Positions 7,792 to 16,027 of a DNA stretch of 24,638 bases are shown here, one piece after another (the first letter of the stretch is position 1; each line of letters starts with the position of its first letter). Origin of the DNA: Flavobacteriales bacterium (GTDB taxonomy: Bacteria > Bacteroidota > Bacteroidia > Flavobacteriales_D > Parvicellaceae). The stretch is from NCBI GenBank assembly GCA_020635565.1, contig JACJZN010000013.1, forward strand, positions 1-24,638, given 5' to 3'. A model generated the notes under the pieces. That model was not told the origin of the DNA. It saw only the letters and a list, made by a program, of their open reading frames with translations, and searched no databases. The translations under genes and the position numbers were made by a program.

Positions 7792-8529
7792 ATGCGCAGA
7801 CTTGTTGTCATATTAGTATTGTTGTCGATTTTTTCAAGTGGTTTTAGCCAAAGAAAAAAGCAAGGGTCTACTCGTATACCTATCCAGAATTTGCAGAATT
7901 TTGACAAGCAGAAATTCCATTTTGGGTTTATTCTTGGATACAACTCTGCTAATTTCTTTACGGATCTCAAGCCGAATACTTATTTTTCGGATTCTTTGAT
8001 CAATCTTAATGTAACTAAGAAACCGGGATTCAATTTAGGTATTGTCACTTCTTGGGATATGTCTCCAATGTTTAAGTTAAGGTTTTTACCTACATTATCT
8101 TTTCAGGAAAGATCTATGGCATTCACATTTGCAGCGGAACCTGATACTAGTACTTTATGGATCAAATCTGTACAGTCTACCTATCTTGATTTTCCTTTGC
8201 TGTTAAAGATGAGGTCACAAAGGATCAACAATTTTGCCGTTTACATGGTTGGAGGCGGAAGATTTGGTCTTGATATGCAAAGCAATAACAAGGTAGACAA
8301 TGATAATGCTGCACCAAGGGATCAGGTCATCAAGTTAACTAAACCTGACTATGGTATTGAAGTCGGAGGAGGATTTGATTTTTTCTTACAGTACTTCAAA
8401 TTTGGTGTTGAGTTGAAAATGGGAGTTGGTTTGAAGAACATCCTGATACAGGAAAATACGATATTCAGTTCTCCAATCGAGTCAATCAAAAGTAAGGTTT
8501 GGACATTGTCCTTTACTTTTGAAGGATAA
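7792..8529 (+). CDS. porT: PorT/SprT-like outer-membrane barrel, type IX secretion
   Basis: 245-aa outer-membrane protein with a signal peptide (MRRLVVILVLLSIFSSGFSQ, cleavage after Ser-Gln near residue 20). The first barrel strand, FHFGFILGYNSANFFTDLKP, is typical of PorT/SprT. Paired beta strands follow, including FNLGIVTSWDMSPMFKLRFLP, TYLDFPLLLKMRSQ, NNFAVYMVGGGRFGLD and YGIEVGGGFDFFLQ. The end is aromatic (VWTLSFTFEG), as in outer-membrane barrels. PorT/SprT is required for secretion through the type IX system and for gliding where it occurs. The PorT assignment is by recognition of these strands. A generic PorT-family barrel is the alternative. Confidence 0.7.
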   Translation: MRRLVVILVLLSIFSSGFSQRKKQGSTRIPIQNLQNFDKQKFHFGFILGYNSANFFTDLKPNTYFSDSLINLNVTKKPGFNLGIVTSWDMSPMFKLRFLPTLSFQERSMAFTFAAEPDTSTLWIKSVQSTYLDFPLLLKMRSQRINNFAVYMVGGGRFGLDMQSNNKVDNDNAAPRDQVIKLTKPDYGIEVGGGFDFFLQYFKFGVELKMGVGLKNILIQENTIFSSPIESIKSKVWTLSFTFEG

Positions 8530-8555
8530 AAAAAAGCGCCCTTTCGGAGCGCCTT
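8528..8555 (-). terminator. Rho-independent terminator of the minus-strand gene ending at 8563
   Basis: On the minus strand the arms AAGGCGCTCC and GGGCGCTT enclose a GAAA loop and pair with one bulged T. They are followed directly by eight T residues. The element overlaps the stop codon of the convergent porT-like gene, whose own strand has no matching U-tract. Confidence 0.75.
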
Positions 8556-8562
8556 CATTATA

Positions 8563-9000
8563 TTAATCGTTTAGATCAAATTTTGGAAGTGGAGCTTTCT
8601 TGTACTCCTTTTTCTTAGGTTTCACTTTATCCGTGAAGAAGATAGTGATCTGTTCTTCTTGCTTAGTGATCCTTGTTCTAGACATCCCATTAAAGATCGT
8701 CCAAGCAACGGCATCTTTAAAGTCATATTTCAAAATGTCTTTTGTCTCATCTTCGTAATAAACAACGATCTCAACGATCTCTTTGTTCTTTACTGTCACA
8801 GAAACTAAGATACATTCAACTTCGGTTTTAGTTTTGATCGATAATACAACGTTGTCGTGAACACCATCTTCCACCTCAAAGGCTCCTCTGTTTTCAAATA
8901 CTTTTCTGTATTGTTCGTAGCAATTATCATTCTCTGTCTGAGCAAATGAAGCCACTGAAAACAAGCCTAAAAACAACAAAAAGTAGAGTTTTTTCATCAT
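8563..9000 (-). CDS. Small secreted protein of unknown function
   Basis: 145 aa with a clear signal peptide (MMKKLYFLLFLGLFSVASFAQ, cleavage after Ala-Gln near residue 21), so it is exported to the periplasm or beyond. Two adjacent ATG codons (9000 and 8997) are possible starts. The mature part has two cysteines (in DNCYEQ and VECILV), alternating beta strands (NVVLSIKTKT, ILVSVTVKN, EIVEIVVYYEDE) and a lysine-rich tail. No known family is recognised. It has its own -7 element upstream and a terminator directly downstream, so it is probably transcribed alone. Confidence 0.7.
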   Translation of the reverse strand: MMKKLYFLLFLGLFSVASFAQTENDNCYEQYRKVFENRGAFEVEDGVHDNVVLSIKTKTEVECILVSVTVKNKEIVEIVVYYEDETKDILKYDFKDAVAWTIFNGMSRTRITKQEEQITIFFTDKVKPKKKEYKKAPLPKFDLND

Positions 9001-9017
9001 TAAAAAATTTTGATTAG

Positions 9018-9025
9018 CAAATATA
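9018..9025 (-). promoter_or_regulatory. -7 promoter element (TATATTTG) of the small secreted protein gene
   Basis: On the minus strand this reads TATATTTG followed by C, a full TAnnTTTG match, 17 bases before the ATG at 9000. Confidence 0.5.
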
Positions 9026-9082
9026 GAGTTTTATTATCCAATTCCATGCCATAATAATTTAATAGAAATTAACAATGGGTAC

Positions 9083-9469
9083 TCATTTTATGGTCACCCT
9101 GTAAACATCAGTCTGATTCCTTTTAATACCCCTGCATTCAAAACCTCCCGGTTGTGGTATTTCTTCTATCAGATCAAAAGACCCACAGTCTTTACTTAAT
9201 CCTTCAAATATCAAAGTGAATTTATAGTTACCGCCTTTATCCATTATTGTCCAAGTAGGATAAATGCTGATATTTTCAGCGTGAAGTAGTTTCCTTTTTC
9301 TTCCTGTTGGAATTTCTATCAGGTAGGTAGTCTTCCATATTCTAATACCATCACCAGCCTCTAAAAAATGACTGCAATGAACAATGGTTTGTCTTTCCGT
9401 TTCTTCGAGTGGTTTGGTTACCTTTTTCTCTTTTTTGACGGTTTTTTCAAGTGTTTCTATCTTCTCCAC
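9083..9469 (-). CDS. Conserved-looking cytoplasmic protein of unknown function
   Basis: 128 aa with no signal peptide. The N-terminus is a charged Lys/Glu helix (EKIETLEKTVKKEKKVTKP), followed by a compact beta-rich domain. Its motifs are HCSHFLEAGDGIRIWKTTYL, LLHAENISIYPTWTI, FTLIFEGLSKDCGSFDLIEE and PGGFECRGIKRN. The start is GTG at 9469; no in-frame ATG occurs before residue 76, and upstream codons run back into the terminator of the FKBP gene. I recall related Bacteroidetes hypotheticals with the FDLIEEIPQPGGF motif but no function. The DNA between this start and the terminator is too short for a normal promoter, so read-through is possible. Confidence 0.6.
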   Translation of the reverse strand: MEKIETLEKTVKKEKKVTKPLEETERQTIVHCSHFLEAGDGIRIWKTTYLIEIPTGRKRKLLHAENISIYPTWTIMDKGGNYKFTLIFEGLSKDCGSFDLIEEIPQPGGFECRGIKRNQTDVYRVTIK

Positions 9470-9475
9470 CTTGCT

Positions 9476-9505
9476 AAAATAAAAAAGGACTGCCTTAACA
9501 GTCCT
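9476..9505 (-). terminator. Rho-independent terminator after the FKBP isomerase gene
   Basis: Perfect 8-bp stem AAGGACTG/CAGTCCTT (9484-9491 with 9498-9505) with a six-base loop. On the minus strand it is followed by a T-rich tract (TTTTTATTTT). It sits 14 bases after the stop of the FKBP gene. Confidence 0.8.
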
Positions 9506-9518
9506 TCTTAGTTATGAA

Positions 9519-10232
9519 TTATTTTACGATCTCTATTAATTCGATGTCGAAGATCAAGGTTGCGAAAGGTCCAATTTTGCCACCTGCTCCTCTTTCACCA
9601 TATGCCAAATTATATGGGATGTACAATCTCCATTTAGAACCCACTGGCATTAACTGAAGCGCTTCTTGCCAACCTTGGATCACTTGTGTTACCCCGAAAG
9701 TAGCAGTTTGTCCTCTTTCAATAGAACTATCAAATACAGTTCCATCGATCAATGTTCCATGGTAATGAGTTCTTACTTTATCTTTAGCTGATGGAATTGA
9801 TCCATTTCCAGCTTCAATGATCTCATATTGCATTCCGCTTGGTAAAGTAACGATACCTTCTCTTTTCGCATTATTAGCTAAGAACTCTTCACCTGCTCTT
9901 TTGTTTTTATTAGCAGATTCCATCGCCATTTTATTGAAGTAAGCTTGAAGTAATTGCTCACCTTGCTCTCTGGTAATAGCTAGGTCATTACTGTTCAAGT
10001 AATCCAGCATACCTTTTGCCAATGCATCTACATTTAAAGTGTCTAAACCTTGATTAGCAAGATTTTCAGCAATGTTAACTCCTAAGCTATAGCTTACAGA
10101 ATCTAGTTCAGTGTTTAAAGTCATTTCTGTTTTGTTTTTTGATTTTTTCTGTTTTTTATCCTTGTTTTGAGTCCATCCAGTAATACTGAATAAGCAAATG
10201 GCTCCAACAATCAATATTTTAGTTGTTTTCAT
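9519..10232 (-). CDS. FKBP-type peptidyl-prolyl cis-trans isomerase, secreted (FkpA/Mip-like)
   Basis: 237 aa from the ATG at 10232. The longer frame from 10259 begins nine codons earlier but puts MPEAIQKKI before the signal peptide, so the inner start is chosen. A signal peptide (MKTTKILIVGAICLFSITGW) is followed by a Lys-rich linker. Residues 40-125 form a helical Mip/FkpA-type dimerisation domain (DSVSYSLGVNIAENLANQGL). The FKBP domain occupies the last 110 residues, with active-site motifs YHGTLIDGTVFDSS, VIQGWQEAL, AYGERG and IGPFATLIFDIEL. It should accelerate prolyl isomerisation of envelope proteins in the periplasm. A promoter element lies at 10297-10304 and a strong terminator follows the gene. 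Confidence 0.88.
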   Translation of the reverse strand: MKTTKILIVGAICLFSITGWTQNKDKKQKKSKNKTEMTLNTELDSVSYSLGVNIAENLANQGLDTLNVDALAKGMLDYLNSNDLAITREQGEQLLQAYFNKMAMESANKNKRAGEEFLANNAKREGIVTLPSGMQYEIIEAGNGSIPSAKDKVRTHYHGTLIDGTVFDSSIERGQTATFGVTQVIQGWQEALQLMPVGSKWRLYIPYNLAYGERGAGGKIGPFATLIFDIELIEIVK

Positions 10233-10296
10233 AATTTTCTTTTGAATAGCTTCTGGCACAAATCATTCCAATCTCTTGAAATAGAAAAATACGTTG

Positions 10297-10304
10297 CAAA
10301 GGTA
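10297..10304 (-). promoter_or_regulatory. -7 promoter element (TACCTTTG) of the FKBP gene
   Basis: On the minus strand this reads TACCTTTG followed by C, matching TAnnTTTG, 64 bases before the chosen ATG. It lies in the divergent gap shared with the DUF3467 gene. Confidence 0.45.
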
Positions 10305-10335
10305 GAAAAATATCCTGCAATTGATGCTTAATTGC

Positions 10336-10343
10336 TACATTTG
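10336..10343 (+). promoter_or_regulatory. -7 promoter element (TACATTTG) of the DUF3467 gene
   Basis: TACATTTG on the plus strand is a full TAnnTTTG match, 26 bases before the ATG at 10370. It is back to back with the FKBP promoter element. Confidence 0.5.
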
Positions 10344-10369
10344 TGAACTATTAAAAAATCAATATTATC

Positions 10370-10687
10370 ATGAGTGACGAACCGAAAGAAGGACAATTAA
10401 ATATAGAATTATCAGAAGAGATAGCAGAAGGAATATATTCAAATTTGGCTATCATTACACATTCGTCTTCTGAGTTTATTCTTGACTTTATTAGAATTAT
10501 GCCAGGGGTACCAAAAGCTAGAGTAAAAAGCAGAGTACTAATGACTCCTGAACATGCCAAAAGATTAATGAGAGCTTTAGCTGAGAATGTGGCTAAATAC
10601 GAATCTCAGTTTGGAGTAGTAAGAGAAGCTGATCATTCTCATGGAGCCATTCCAATGCATTTTGGTGGTCCAAAAACCGAAGCTTGA
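10370..10687 (+). CDS. DUF3467 domain protein
   Basis: 105 aa small cytoplasmic protein covering the whole DUF3467 domain. Typical features are the acidic start, LSEEIAEGIYSNLAIITHSSSEFILDFI, then MPGVPKARVKSRVLMTPEHAKRL and LAENVAKYESQFG. The family is widespread in Bacteroidetes and its function is unknown to me. It is often encoded near RNA polymerase genes in related genomes, which is not the case here. The C-terminal coding end overlaps a longer reading of the porin gene, but the porin signal peptide shows that it begins after this stop. Confidence 0.82.
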   Translation: MSDEPKEGQLNIELSEEIAEGIYSNLAIITHSSSEFILDFIRIMPGVPKARVKSRVLMTPEHAKRLMRALAENVAKYESQFGVVREADHSHGAIPMHFGGPKTEA

Positions 10688-10691
10688 TCAT

Positions 10692-12473
10692 TTGAGATTT
10701 CTTAGTTCCCTTATAGGAATTAGTCTGTGCGTATTTACTTACGCTCAAAAGCCGTTCTATTTCATTCATGATCATGGGCGTGTCCAGATCGATACGCTGA
10801 CCTTGGATGGTATAGAAGATTTTGGTATGAATCGATTTGTGGTGAACTTAGGTAATCATGGTTCACCTCAATTTAATTTAAAGCCTGAAATAGAAGATCT
10901 CATCTCCAACGATTATTCATCACTGTCTTTTCTTAGAGGACATCAATTCTTTAGGTATCATGTCTATAAGCCTATAGTTGACGCCAAATATGTGATTGGA
11001 AGGGCGCAAGAGCAACATTTCTCATTGGTTCATTCGCAAAATGTTTCTAAGAATGTGAACTATTCAATAGGCTTGGATAAGATCAATTCAAAAGGACTTT
11101 ATCAGAATCAAGCTACTAATAACACGGATATTTATCTGAACAGTTATGGTACTGGTTTGTTTAAGAATAGATATGATTTTGATCTCACATTTAATTACAT
11201 CAATGCCGCAGCGGTTCTTAATGGTGGATTAGAAGATGATTCAACTTTCATCAATGATACTTTAGATCTACAAAATAGAGCTTTGCTCGATGTTAATTTA
11301 CAAAATGCTTATCAAGAGTTAAGGAGATGGAATGGTGTTTTTGGTCATTCCTATAAGATCTTAAACCAATTGGATTCAGCCCAAAAAGGGTACACAATAG
11401 CCTTGCTCAATAGATTTGAATTTCAGCAAAATTCTAGGTTGTTCTATGACTCTATTTTAAATACATCATTTTATGATAGAATATTAGTTGATTCTTTGCT
11501 AACTAATGAAACGATTAGGTATCAATCCACAGATGGATATTTAGGATTAAAATTCGGGTCGTATGGAAATTCGGATCTGATCCTTGATGGAGGAATTCAG
11601 AGTTCGTACAATACCTATACACAATCAAACTTAGATACGTTCAGATGGGACATAGAGGGTAAATTGAATGGTCTGTTCATTTGGCAGGATCTCATTATTC
11701 AAACAAAGTTGGCATATTTGATCAATGATGCCTATGCCAATCATGATTATAATGTAGATCTTGAAGTATGGAAGTCTATTGGAAAGTTCGATCTGATTGG
11801 TAAAGCTTATTTAAGTAATGAACGACCTCAGATAGATCTGCTAAAATATTCGGGTAATAATGTTTCATGGAATAATTCCTTTCAGAAATATCAGATCAGA
11901 CATTACGAATTAGGGCTGAATTATTCTGGAAAATGGAATTCGGCTTTAAAAGTGAATTATTTTGATGTGATCGATCCGATCTATTTTGGATATGATAAGA
12001 CTCCTTATCAGATAGATGGCGTTTCTCAGTTGATCAGAAGTTCATTAGAATTAGAGAATTCCCAAAGTGAAAAGTGGGATCTAAAAGGAGAGTTTCATTA
12101 TCAATACCTTGGTGGATACAATGTTTTTAGATTGCCTTCTATTCTATCTGCTGTGAGTGCAGCTTTCAAGTTTAAAGCTTTCAAGCATAAAATGAATCTG
12201 GCCATTGGAACAAAGATCACTTACTTTAATAAATACTCATCTAAATCATTCGATCCTGTTTCAGGACAGTATTTCATAGCTGCAGATGACAAAGTAGGTA
12301 ACTACCCTTATGCTGATATTTATTTGAAAGGGAGAGTGCAAAGAGCTACCTTCTTTATCATGATGTCTAATCCTCAACAAGGCTTATTGGGATACAATTA
12401 TTTCTATTTCCCTGGTTACCCAGCCAATGATCGTTTTTACCGAATTGGAGTGAGCTGGTTATTCTTGAATTAG
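10692..12473 (+). CDS. Putative porin, Bacteroidetes outer-membrane barrel
   Basis: About 593 aa starting at TTG 10692, four bases after the DUF3467 stop. The same frame is open back to an ATG at 10641, but that would place 17 non-signal residues from inside the DUF3467 gene before the signal peptide (LRFLSSLIGISLCVFTYAQ). The TTG start is therefore preferred. The mature protein is rich in Asn, Tyr and short amphipathic strands (YHVYKPIVDAKYVIG, FSLVHSQNVSKNVNYSIG, FDLTFNYINAAAVLNG). It ends in a C-terminal aromatic strand (YRIGVSWLFLN), as in the putative porin (Porin_10) family of Bacteroidetes. Transport substrate is unknown. Close spacing suggests co-transcription with DUF3467. Confidence 0.75.
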   Translation: MRFLSSLIGISLCVFTYAQKPFYFIHDHGRVQIDTLTLDGIEDFGMNRFVVNLGNHGSPQFNLKPEIEDLISNDYSSLSFLRGHQFFRYHVYKPIVDAKYVIGRAQEQHFSLVHSQNVSKNVNYSIGLDKINSKGLYQNQATNNTDIYLNSYGTGLFKNRYDFDLTFNYINAAAVLNGGLEDDSTFINDTLDLQNRALLDVNLQNAYQELRRWNGVFGHSYKILNQLDSAQKGYTIALLNRFEFQQNSRLFYDSILNTSFYDRILVDSLLTNETIRYQSTDGYLGLKFGSYGNSDLILDGGIQSSYNTYTQSNLDTFRWDIEGKLNGLFIWQDLIIQTKLAYLINDAYANHDYNVDLEVWKSIGKFDLIGKAYLSNERPQIDLLKYSGNNVSWNNSFQKYQIRHYELGLNYSGKWNSALKVNYFDVIDPIYFGYDKTPYQIDGVSQLIRSSLELENSQSEKWDLKGEFHYQYLGGYNVFRLPSILSAVSAAFKFKAFKHKMNLAIGTKITYFNKYSSKSFDPVSGQYFIAADDKVGNYPYADIYLKGRVQRATFFIMMSNPQQGLLGYNYFYFPGYPANDRFYRIGVSWLFLN

Positions 12474-12479
12474 GTAATT

Positions 12480-13907
12480 CTAGTTCTTTTCTAGATCATT
12501 CTGTACATAAAGTATCCATGAATTTTCAGGTTGATCTTGTAAGTTTATATCTGGTGTAATTCCTATTTTCTCAAAGTCTAAGTCATATTTGTTAATAATA
12601 TGCAAGGTTGTTATTGAAACCCAAATTCCAAGATCCTTAACCTCATATGGTCGCCAGTCGCCATAGGAGAGCAATCCTCCTGTGTTTTCCCCATATACTT
12701 TTGTTTTATTTCCTTCCCTTGAGTAAAGAATAAAACTTTCCGTCATGCTCGCACTCCAGCGATTACATATGATCGCTACTTTTTTTGGATAATTATAAAT
12801 CGTATCTAATATTCCTTTTTCAAATTCAAAAGGCGTAAAAGTACCCTTGTATTGCTTTAAAGTGTCTACATAAGCCAATTCGTACAAGCTATCTTCATAG
12901 GTGTCCGCATAATCATATTTGGTAGAATCATACCAATTGTAGTTGTCCAAACTGACCCACATAGACGCACTTATTGGATCTGTATATTCTTTTTTTGTCA
13001 GAATAAGAGGTAATAGAGGTGTAATACTGGCATTACCACCACCACCATTGTTTCTGATGTCTATGATCAAAAAAGGATGTGATTGAATAGAACCAATTGA
13101 CGAATGAACTAGTGAATCTATCGTATTTTCATAATCAAGCATAAATGAAGGTATCCGAAGGTAGGTGGTCTTTGAAGAAAGTTCCTTGAATTCAAATGAA
13201 TCACTAATTGAATTTGTATTTTCAGTAGTATTTAGAGTATCGCGATAGAATTTAAAAAGCCTGCCAATTTCCAAGGTGGTACCGTTAATTCGAACAGCAA
13301 ATTGTTGGGGCCTTCTTGTATTTCTCCAATACAAACATTGAAGTTCATTTTTTGAATCATAAAAGAACTCAAGTTTTACCTGTCCTTCAAGCCAAAACAA
13401 GCCATCACTTTGACTAATCGTTCCAACGAAATCGTGTAATTTAGTTTTGTGTTGAAAAATGTCAACAGAAAAGCTCCCATCTTGAAAAAACCAGATTCCC
13501 TCGAGTTCATTGTGCTTGGGTACATATTTGATCGGTTTTAATATGATAGGTTCTTTAGAATAGTGATCACGGATCAATGCAGTATCTGTAATCGACTCAT
13601 AAGGTATTTCAGATTCCAGATAATCAATGAATAGATGATTGTCGCGAATGATAGCTATTAATCTTGCTACTAGACCGATACAATCTTTCTTTGATGTGAT
13701 TTTTTTTGATAATTTATTGATCAGTTTCACATGTGCTTTATAGTATTCAAATTGTTCATTGATCACAATTTGGTGCTGAAAGGAAGCTGAGTTGGTTTCT
13801 AGTTCTTTTTCGATAGATATTACGACATCATGACAATTACATGACTGTCCAAAATTGGTCAAAGAATTAAAATGCAGGAATAATAGTAGTACTAGGATAT
13901 TTTTCAT
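12480..13907 (-). CDS. S41 family (tail-specific type) secreted peptidase
   Basis: 475 aa with a signal peptide (MKNILVLLLFLHFNSLTNFG) and an early CNC motif at residues 23-25. The middle part (about 130-225) is beta-rich (GIWFFQDGSFSVDIFQ). The S41 catalytic domain begins near 240: LSSKTTYLRIPSF, then LIIDIRNNGGGGNA at 280-293, the strand-glycine loop typical of C-terminal processing peptidases. CNRWSASMTESFILYSR contains S387 as likely nucleophile with E390. GENTGG follows at 406-411. The C-terminal GITPDI is also typical. It probably degrades or trims envelope proteins. No PDZ domain is obvious. It converges with the porin gene with only six bases between stops. Confidence 0.83.
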   Translation of the reverse strand: MKNILVLLLFLHFNSLTNFGQSCNCHDVVISIEKELETNSASFQHQIVINEQFEYYKAHVKLINKLSKKITSKKDCIGLVARLIAIIRDNHLFIDYLESEIPYESITDTALIRDHYSKEPIILKPIKYVPKHNELEGIWFFQDGSFSVDIFQHKTKLHDFVGTISQSDGLFWLEGQVKLEFFYDSKNELQCLYWRNTRRPQQFAVRINGTTLEIGRLFKFYRDTLNTTENTNSISDSFEFKELSSKTTYLRIPSFMLDYENTIDSLVHSSIGSIQSHPFLIIDIRNNGGGGNASITPLLPLILTKKEYTDPISASMWVSLDNYNWYDSTKYDYADTYEDSLYELAYVDTLKQYKGTFTPFEFEKGILDTIYNYPKKVAIICNRWSASMTESFILYSREGNKTKVYGENTGGLLSYGDWRPYEVKDLGIWVSITTLHIINKYDLDFEKIGITPDINLQDQPENSWILYVQNDLEKN

Positions 13908-14052
13908 TTCGCTAAATTATTAATTTTAATCCTTAAATAATTTAAAAGAAAATTTGAACCACAATAAGGCAACTATTTTACCGCTGGTCAATTATTTCTG
14001 ACGCAGTTAGGAAGATTATCCCTACTTTTACTTACATAGAAATTGAATATAT

Positions 14053-15654
14053 ATGAGAAAATCCATTTATCTATTAGGAATTTTATTGTGGTCTGGAGTT
14101 ACATTGGCTCAAAAGACCAGACCAGAGAACTGGTATTTACTAGATCCAACTGTTGACAAAGTTTACGGAGCTGGAATTGAAGAAGCTTACAAAACGTTAG
14201 GTGATAGAAAAGCTGAAAAAGTGATCGTTGCAGTTATCGATAGTGGAGTAGAAGTAGATCATGAGGACCTTAAAGATGTGATCTGGACCAATGAAGATGA
14301 AATCCCGGGTAATGGTATTGATGATGATAACAATGGTTATATTGATGATGTTCATGGATGGAGTTTTTTAGGAGGAGCAGAAGAGGATATTAACTATGAG
14401 GCAACAGAATTAGCTAGGATCTATCAAGAATTAAAGCCTAAATACGATGGTAAGGAGGTGACTTCTGGTGATGAAAAGGTTCGAAAAGAATATGAGTACT
14501 GGTTAGAGATCGAAAAGGCCTACAAGGAAGATATGGAAATGAACCAGCAACAGTACCAAACGATGGAATTATTGTTGGCTTACATGGAGCGTGTAGAGAA
14601 ACAAACAGGGGCGAAATTCTCTAAGGAAACTAACAAATCCTATTTAGCTCCAGATGATAGAGATAAAAGGATTCAGAATGTGATGAAATTGATCTTGATG
14701 GGTTCTGATGCAGAGTCTTTTAAGCATGAATTGGAGCACGGAGCAGAGGCTTACGGAGGGATGATCAAATACAATAAGGTAGATTCTGATTCTCTTCGAA
14801 GAGCTGTAGTAGGTGATAATCCTGAGGATCTTGTGGAGAAATTCTATGGTTGCAATCGTTACGAAGGGCCAGATGCCATGCACGGATCTCACGTAAGTGG
14901 AATTATAGCAGCGAACAGAACAAACAATCTTGGGATCATAGGTGAAGCTAACAATGTTGAGATCATGGTATTGAGAGCTGTTCCTAATGGAGATGAAAGA
15001 GATAAAGATGTGGCTAATGCTATCATCTATGCGGTTGACAATGGAGCTAAGGTGATCAACATGAGTTTTGGTAAATACTATTCTCCTGACAAGGAAGCGG
15101 TAGATGCAGCAGTAAAATATGCTGAAGAACATGATGTCCTTTTGGTTCATGCTGCTGGCAACGAAGCTAAGGATAAGGATGTTGAAGATTCATATCCTAT
15201 GAGATACATGAATGATGGAACTGAGACAACTAATTGGATCGAAGTTGGAGCAAGTTCTTATAAAGGAGGTAAAGATCTAATCGCAAGTTTCTCCAATTAC
15301 GGAAGAACTAAAGTTGATTTCTTTGCTCCTGGTGTAGATATCTACTCAACAGTTCCAGATCAGAAATACGAAGATGCTTCAGGAACTAGTATGGCTTGTC
15401 CTAGTGTAGCTGGTGTTGCGGCTTTGATCAGAAGTTATTTCCCAGAGTTAACCGCTGCTGAGGTTAGAGATGTTCTAATGAAGACGGTTGTGATGTACAA
15501 AGGTAAGGTTTACAAACCAGGAGGAATGATCGTGGAGACCAAGAAGGGTCCAAAAGAGAAAAAGGTGAAAGTAACAGTGGCAGAACTTTGTATCACTGGT
15601 GGATTCGTGAATGCAAACAACGCAGTGAAATACTTGTTGGAACAAGGGAAGTAA
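14053..15654 (+). CDS. Subtilisin-like serine peptidase (S8 family), secreted
   Basis: 533 aa with a signal peptide (MRKSIYLLGILLWSGVTLAQ). The S8 triad is complete: D63 in VAVIDSGVEVDH, H280 in HGSHVSGIIA and S446 in SGTSMACPSVAG, with the oxyanion Asn N370 in HAAGN. Between D63 and H280 lies an insertion of roughly 150 residues rich in charged helices (ELARIYQELKPKYDG to LRRAVVGDNPEDLVEKFYG). Standard subtilisins have only 30-60 residues there; similar insertions occur in Flavobacteriia S8 proteins as I recall. No C-terminal type IX sorting domain is seen. An exact ten-base-pair terminator follows the gene. Confidence 0.88.
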   Translation: MRKSIYLLGILLWSGVTLAQKTRPENWYLLDPTVDKVYGAGIEEAYKTLGDRKAEKVIVAVIDSGVEVDHEDLKDVIWTNEDEIPGNGIDDDNNGYIDDVHGWSFLGGAEEDINYEATELARIYQELKPKYDGKEVTSGDEKVRKEYEYWLEIEKAYKEDMEMNQQQYQTMELLLAYMERVEKQTGAKFSKETNKSYLAPDDRDKRIQNVMKLILMGSDAESFKHELEHGAEAYGGMIKYNKVDSDSLRRAVVGDNPEDLVEKFYGCNRYEGPDAMHGSHVSGIIAANRTNNLGIIGEANNVEIMVLRAVPNGDERDKDVANAIIYAVDNGAKVINMSFGKYYSPDKEAVDAAVKYAEEHDVLLVHAAGNEAKDKDVEDSYPMRYMNDGTETTNWIEVGASSYKGGKDLIASFSNYGRTKVDFFAPGVDIYSTVPDQKYEDASGTSMACPSVAGVAALIRSYFPELTAAEVRDVLMKTVVMYKGKVYKPGGMIVETKKGPKEKKVKVTVAELCITGGFVNANNAVKYLLEQGK

Positions 15655-15674
15655 TTCTAAATGTATATAAAAGA

Positions 15675-15702
15675 AAAGCCGGTCTGATGATCGGCTTTTT
15701 TT
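15675..15702 (+). terminator. Rho-independent terminator after the S8 peptidase gene
   Basis: Ten-bp stem (AAAGCCGGTC with GATCGGCTTT, one G-T pair), TGAT loop and a following T-tract. It lies 20 bases after the peptidase stop and just before the next gene. Confidence 0.85.
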
Positions 15703-15715
15703 GTATATTTAACTC

Positions 15716-16027
15716 ATGAGATCGTTCATTGTTCTATTTAGCATATTCATACTAGTGAGTTGTGATTGTTACAGGTCCTATCAGGGAGTTGTCATTGATG
15801 CTGAAACAAATGAACCAATTGGTGGTGTTGAAATATATAGTTCCGCATCTAGAAAGTACTTGAATACAACGAGTTTGGAAGATGGTAGCTATTCTGGAAA
15901 TATTGTTTCAGGTATGAGGCAATGTTTTAAACCTCACTATTTTTTGTTTACCAAGGAAGGTTACCGAGATACGCTTGCGGTCGACTCAGGTAAACTTCTA
16001 ATGTTCAAATTAGGTGATCAAGAATAA
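15716..16027 (+). CDS. Small lipoprotein with carboxypeptidase-regulatory-like fold
   Basis: 103 aa. The signal peptide ends in a lipobox (ILVSC, lipidated C16), so the protein is probably membrane-anchored. The mature part, YQGVVIDAETNEPIGGVEIYS then LEDGSYSGNI and FLFTKEGYRDT, is a CarboxypepD_reg-like beta sandwich, the same fold found at the N-terminus of TonB-dependent SusC receptors but here on its own. The ATG lies 13 bases after the T-tract of the preceding terminator, so it needs its own promoter. TATATTTA at 15704-15711 is the only candidate and leaves almost no leader. Confidence 0.72.
   Translation: MRSFIVLFSIFILVSCDCYRSYQGVVIDAETNEPIGGVEIYSSASRKYLNTTSLEDGSYSGNIVSGMRQCFKPHYFLFTKEGYRDTLAVDSGKLLMFKLGDQE

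Noticed and set aside
10233..10259. Nine-codon upstream extension of the FKBP gene
   Set aside because: Would put non-signal residues before a good signal peptide that starts at the inner ATG.
14644..15150. 168-aa minus-strand open frame
   Set aside because: Antisense to the S8 peptidase core, which carries catalytic motifs; low-complexity Ile/Ser/His-rich translation.
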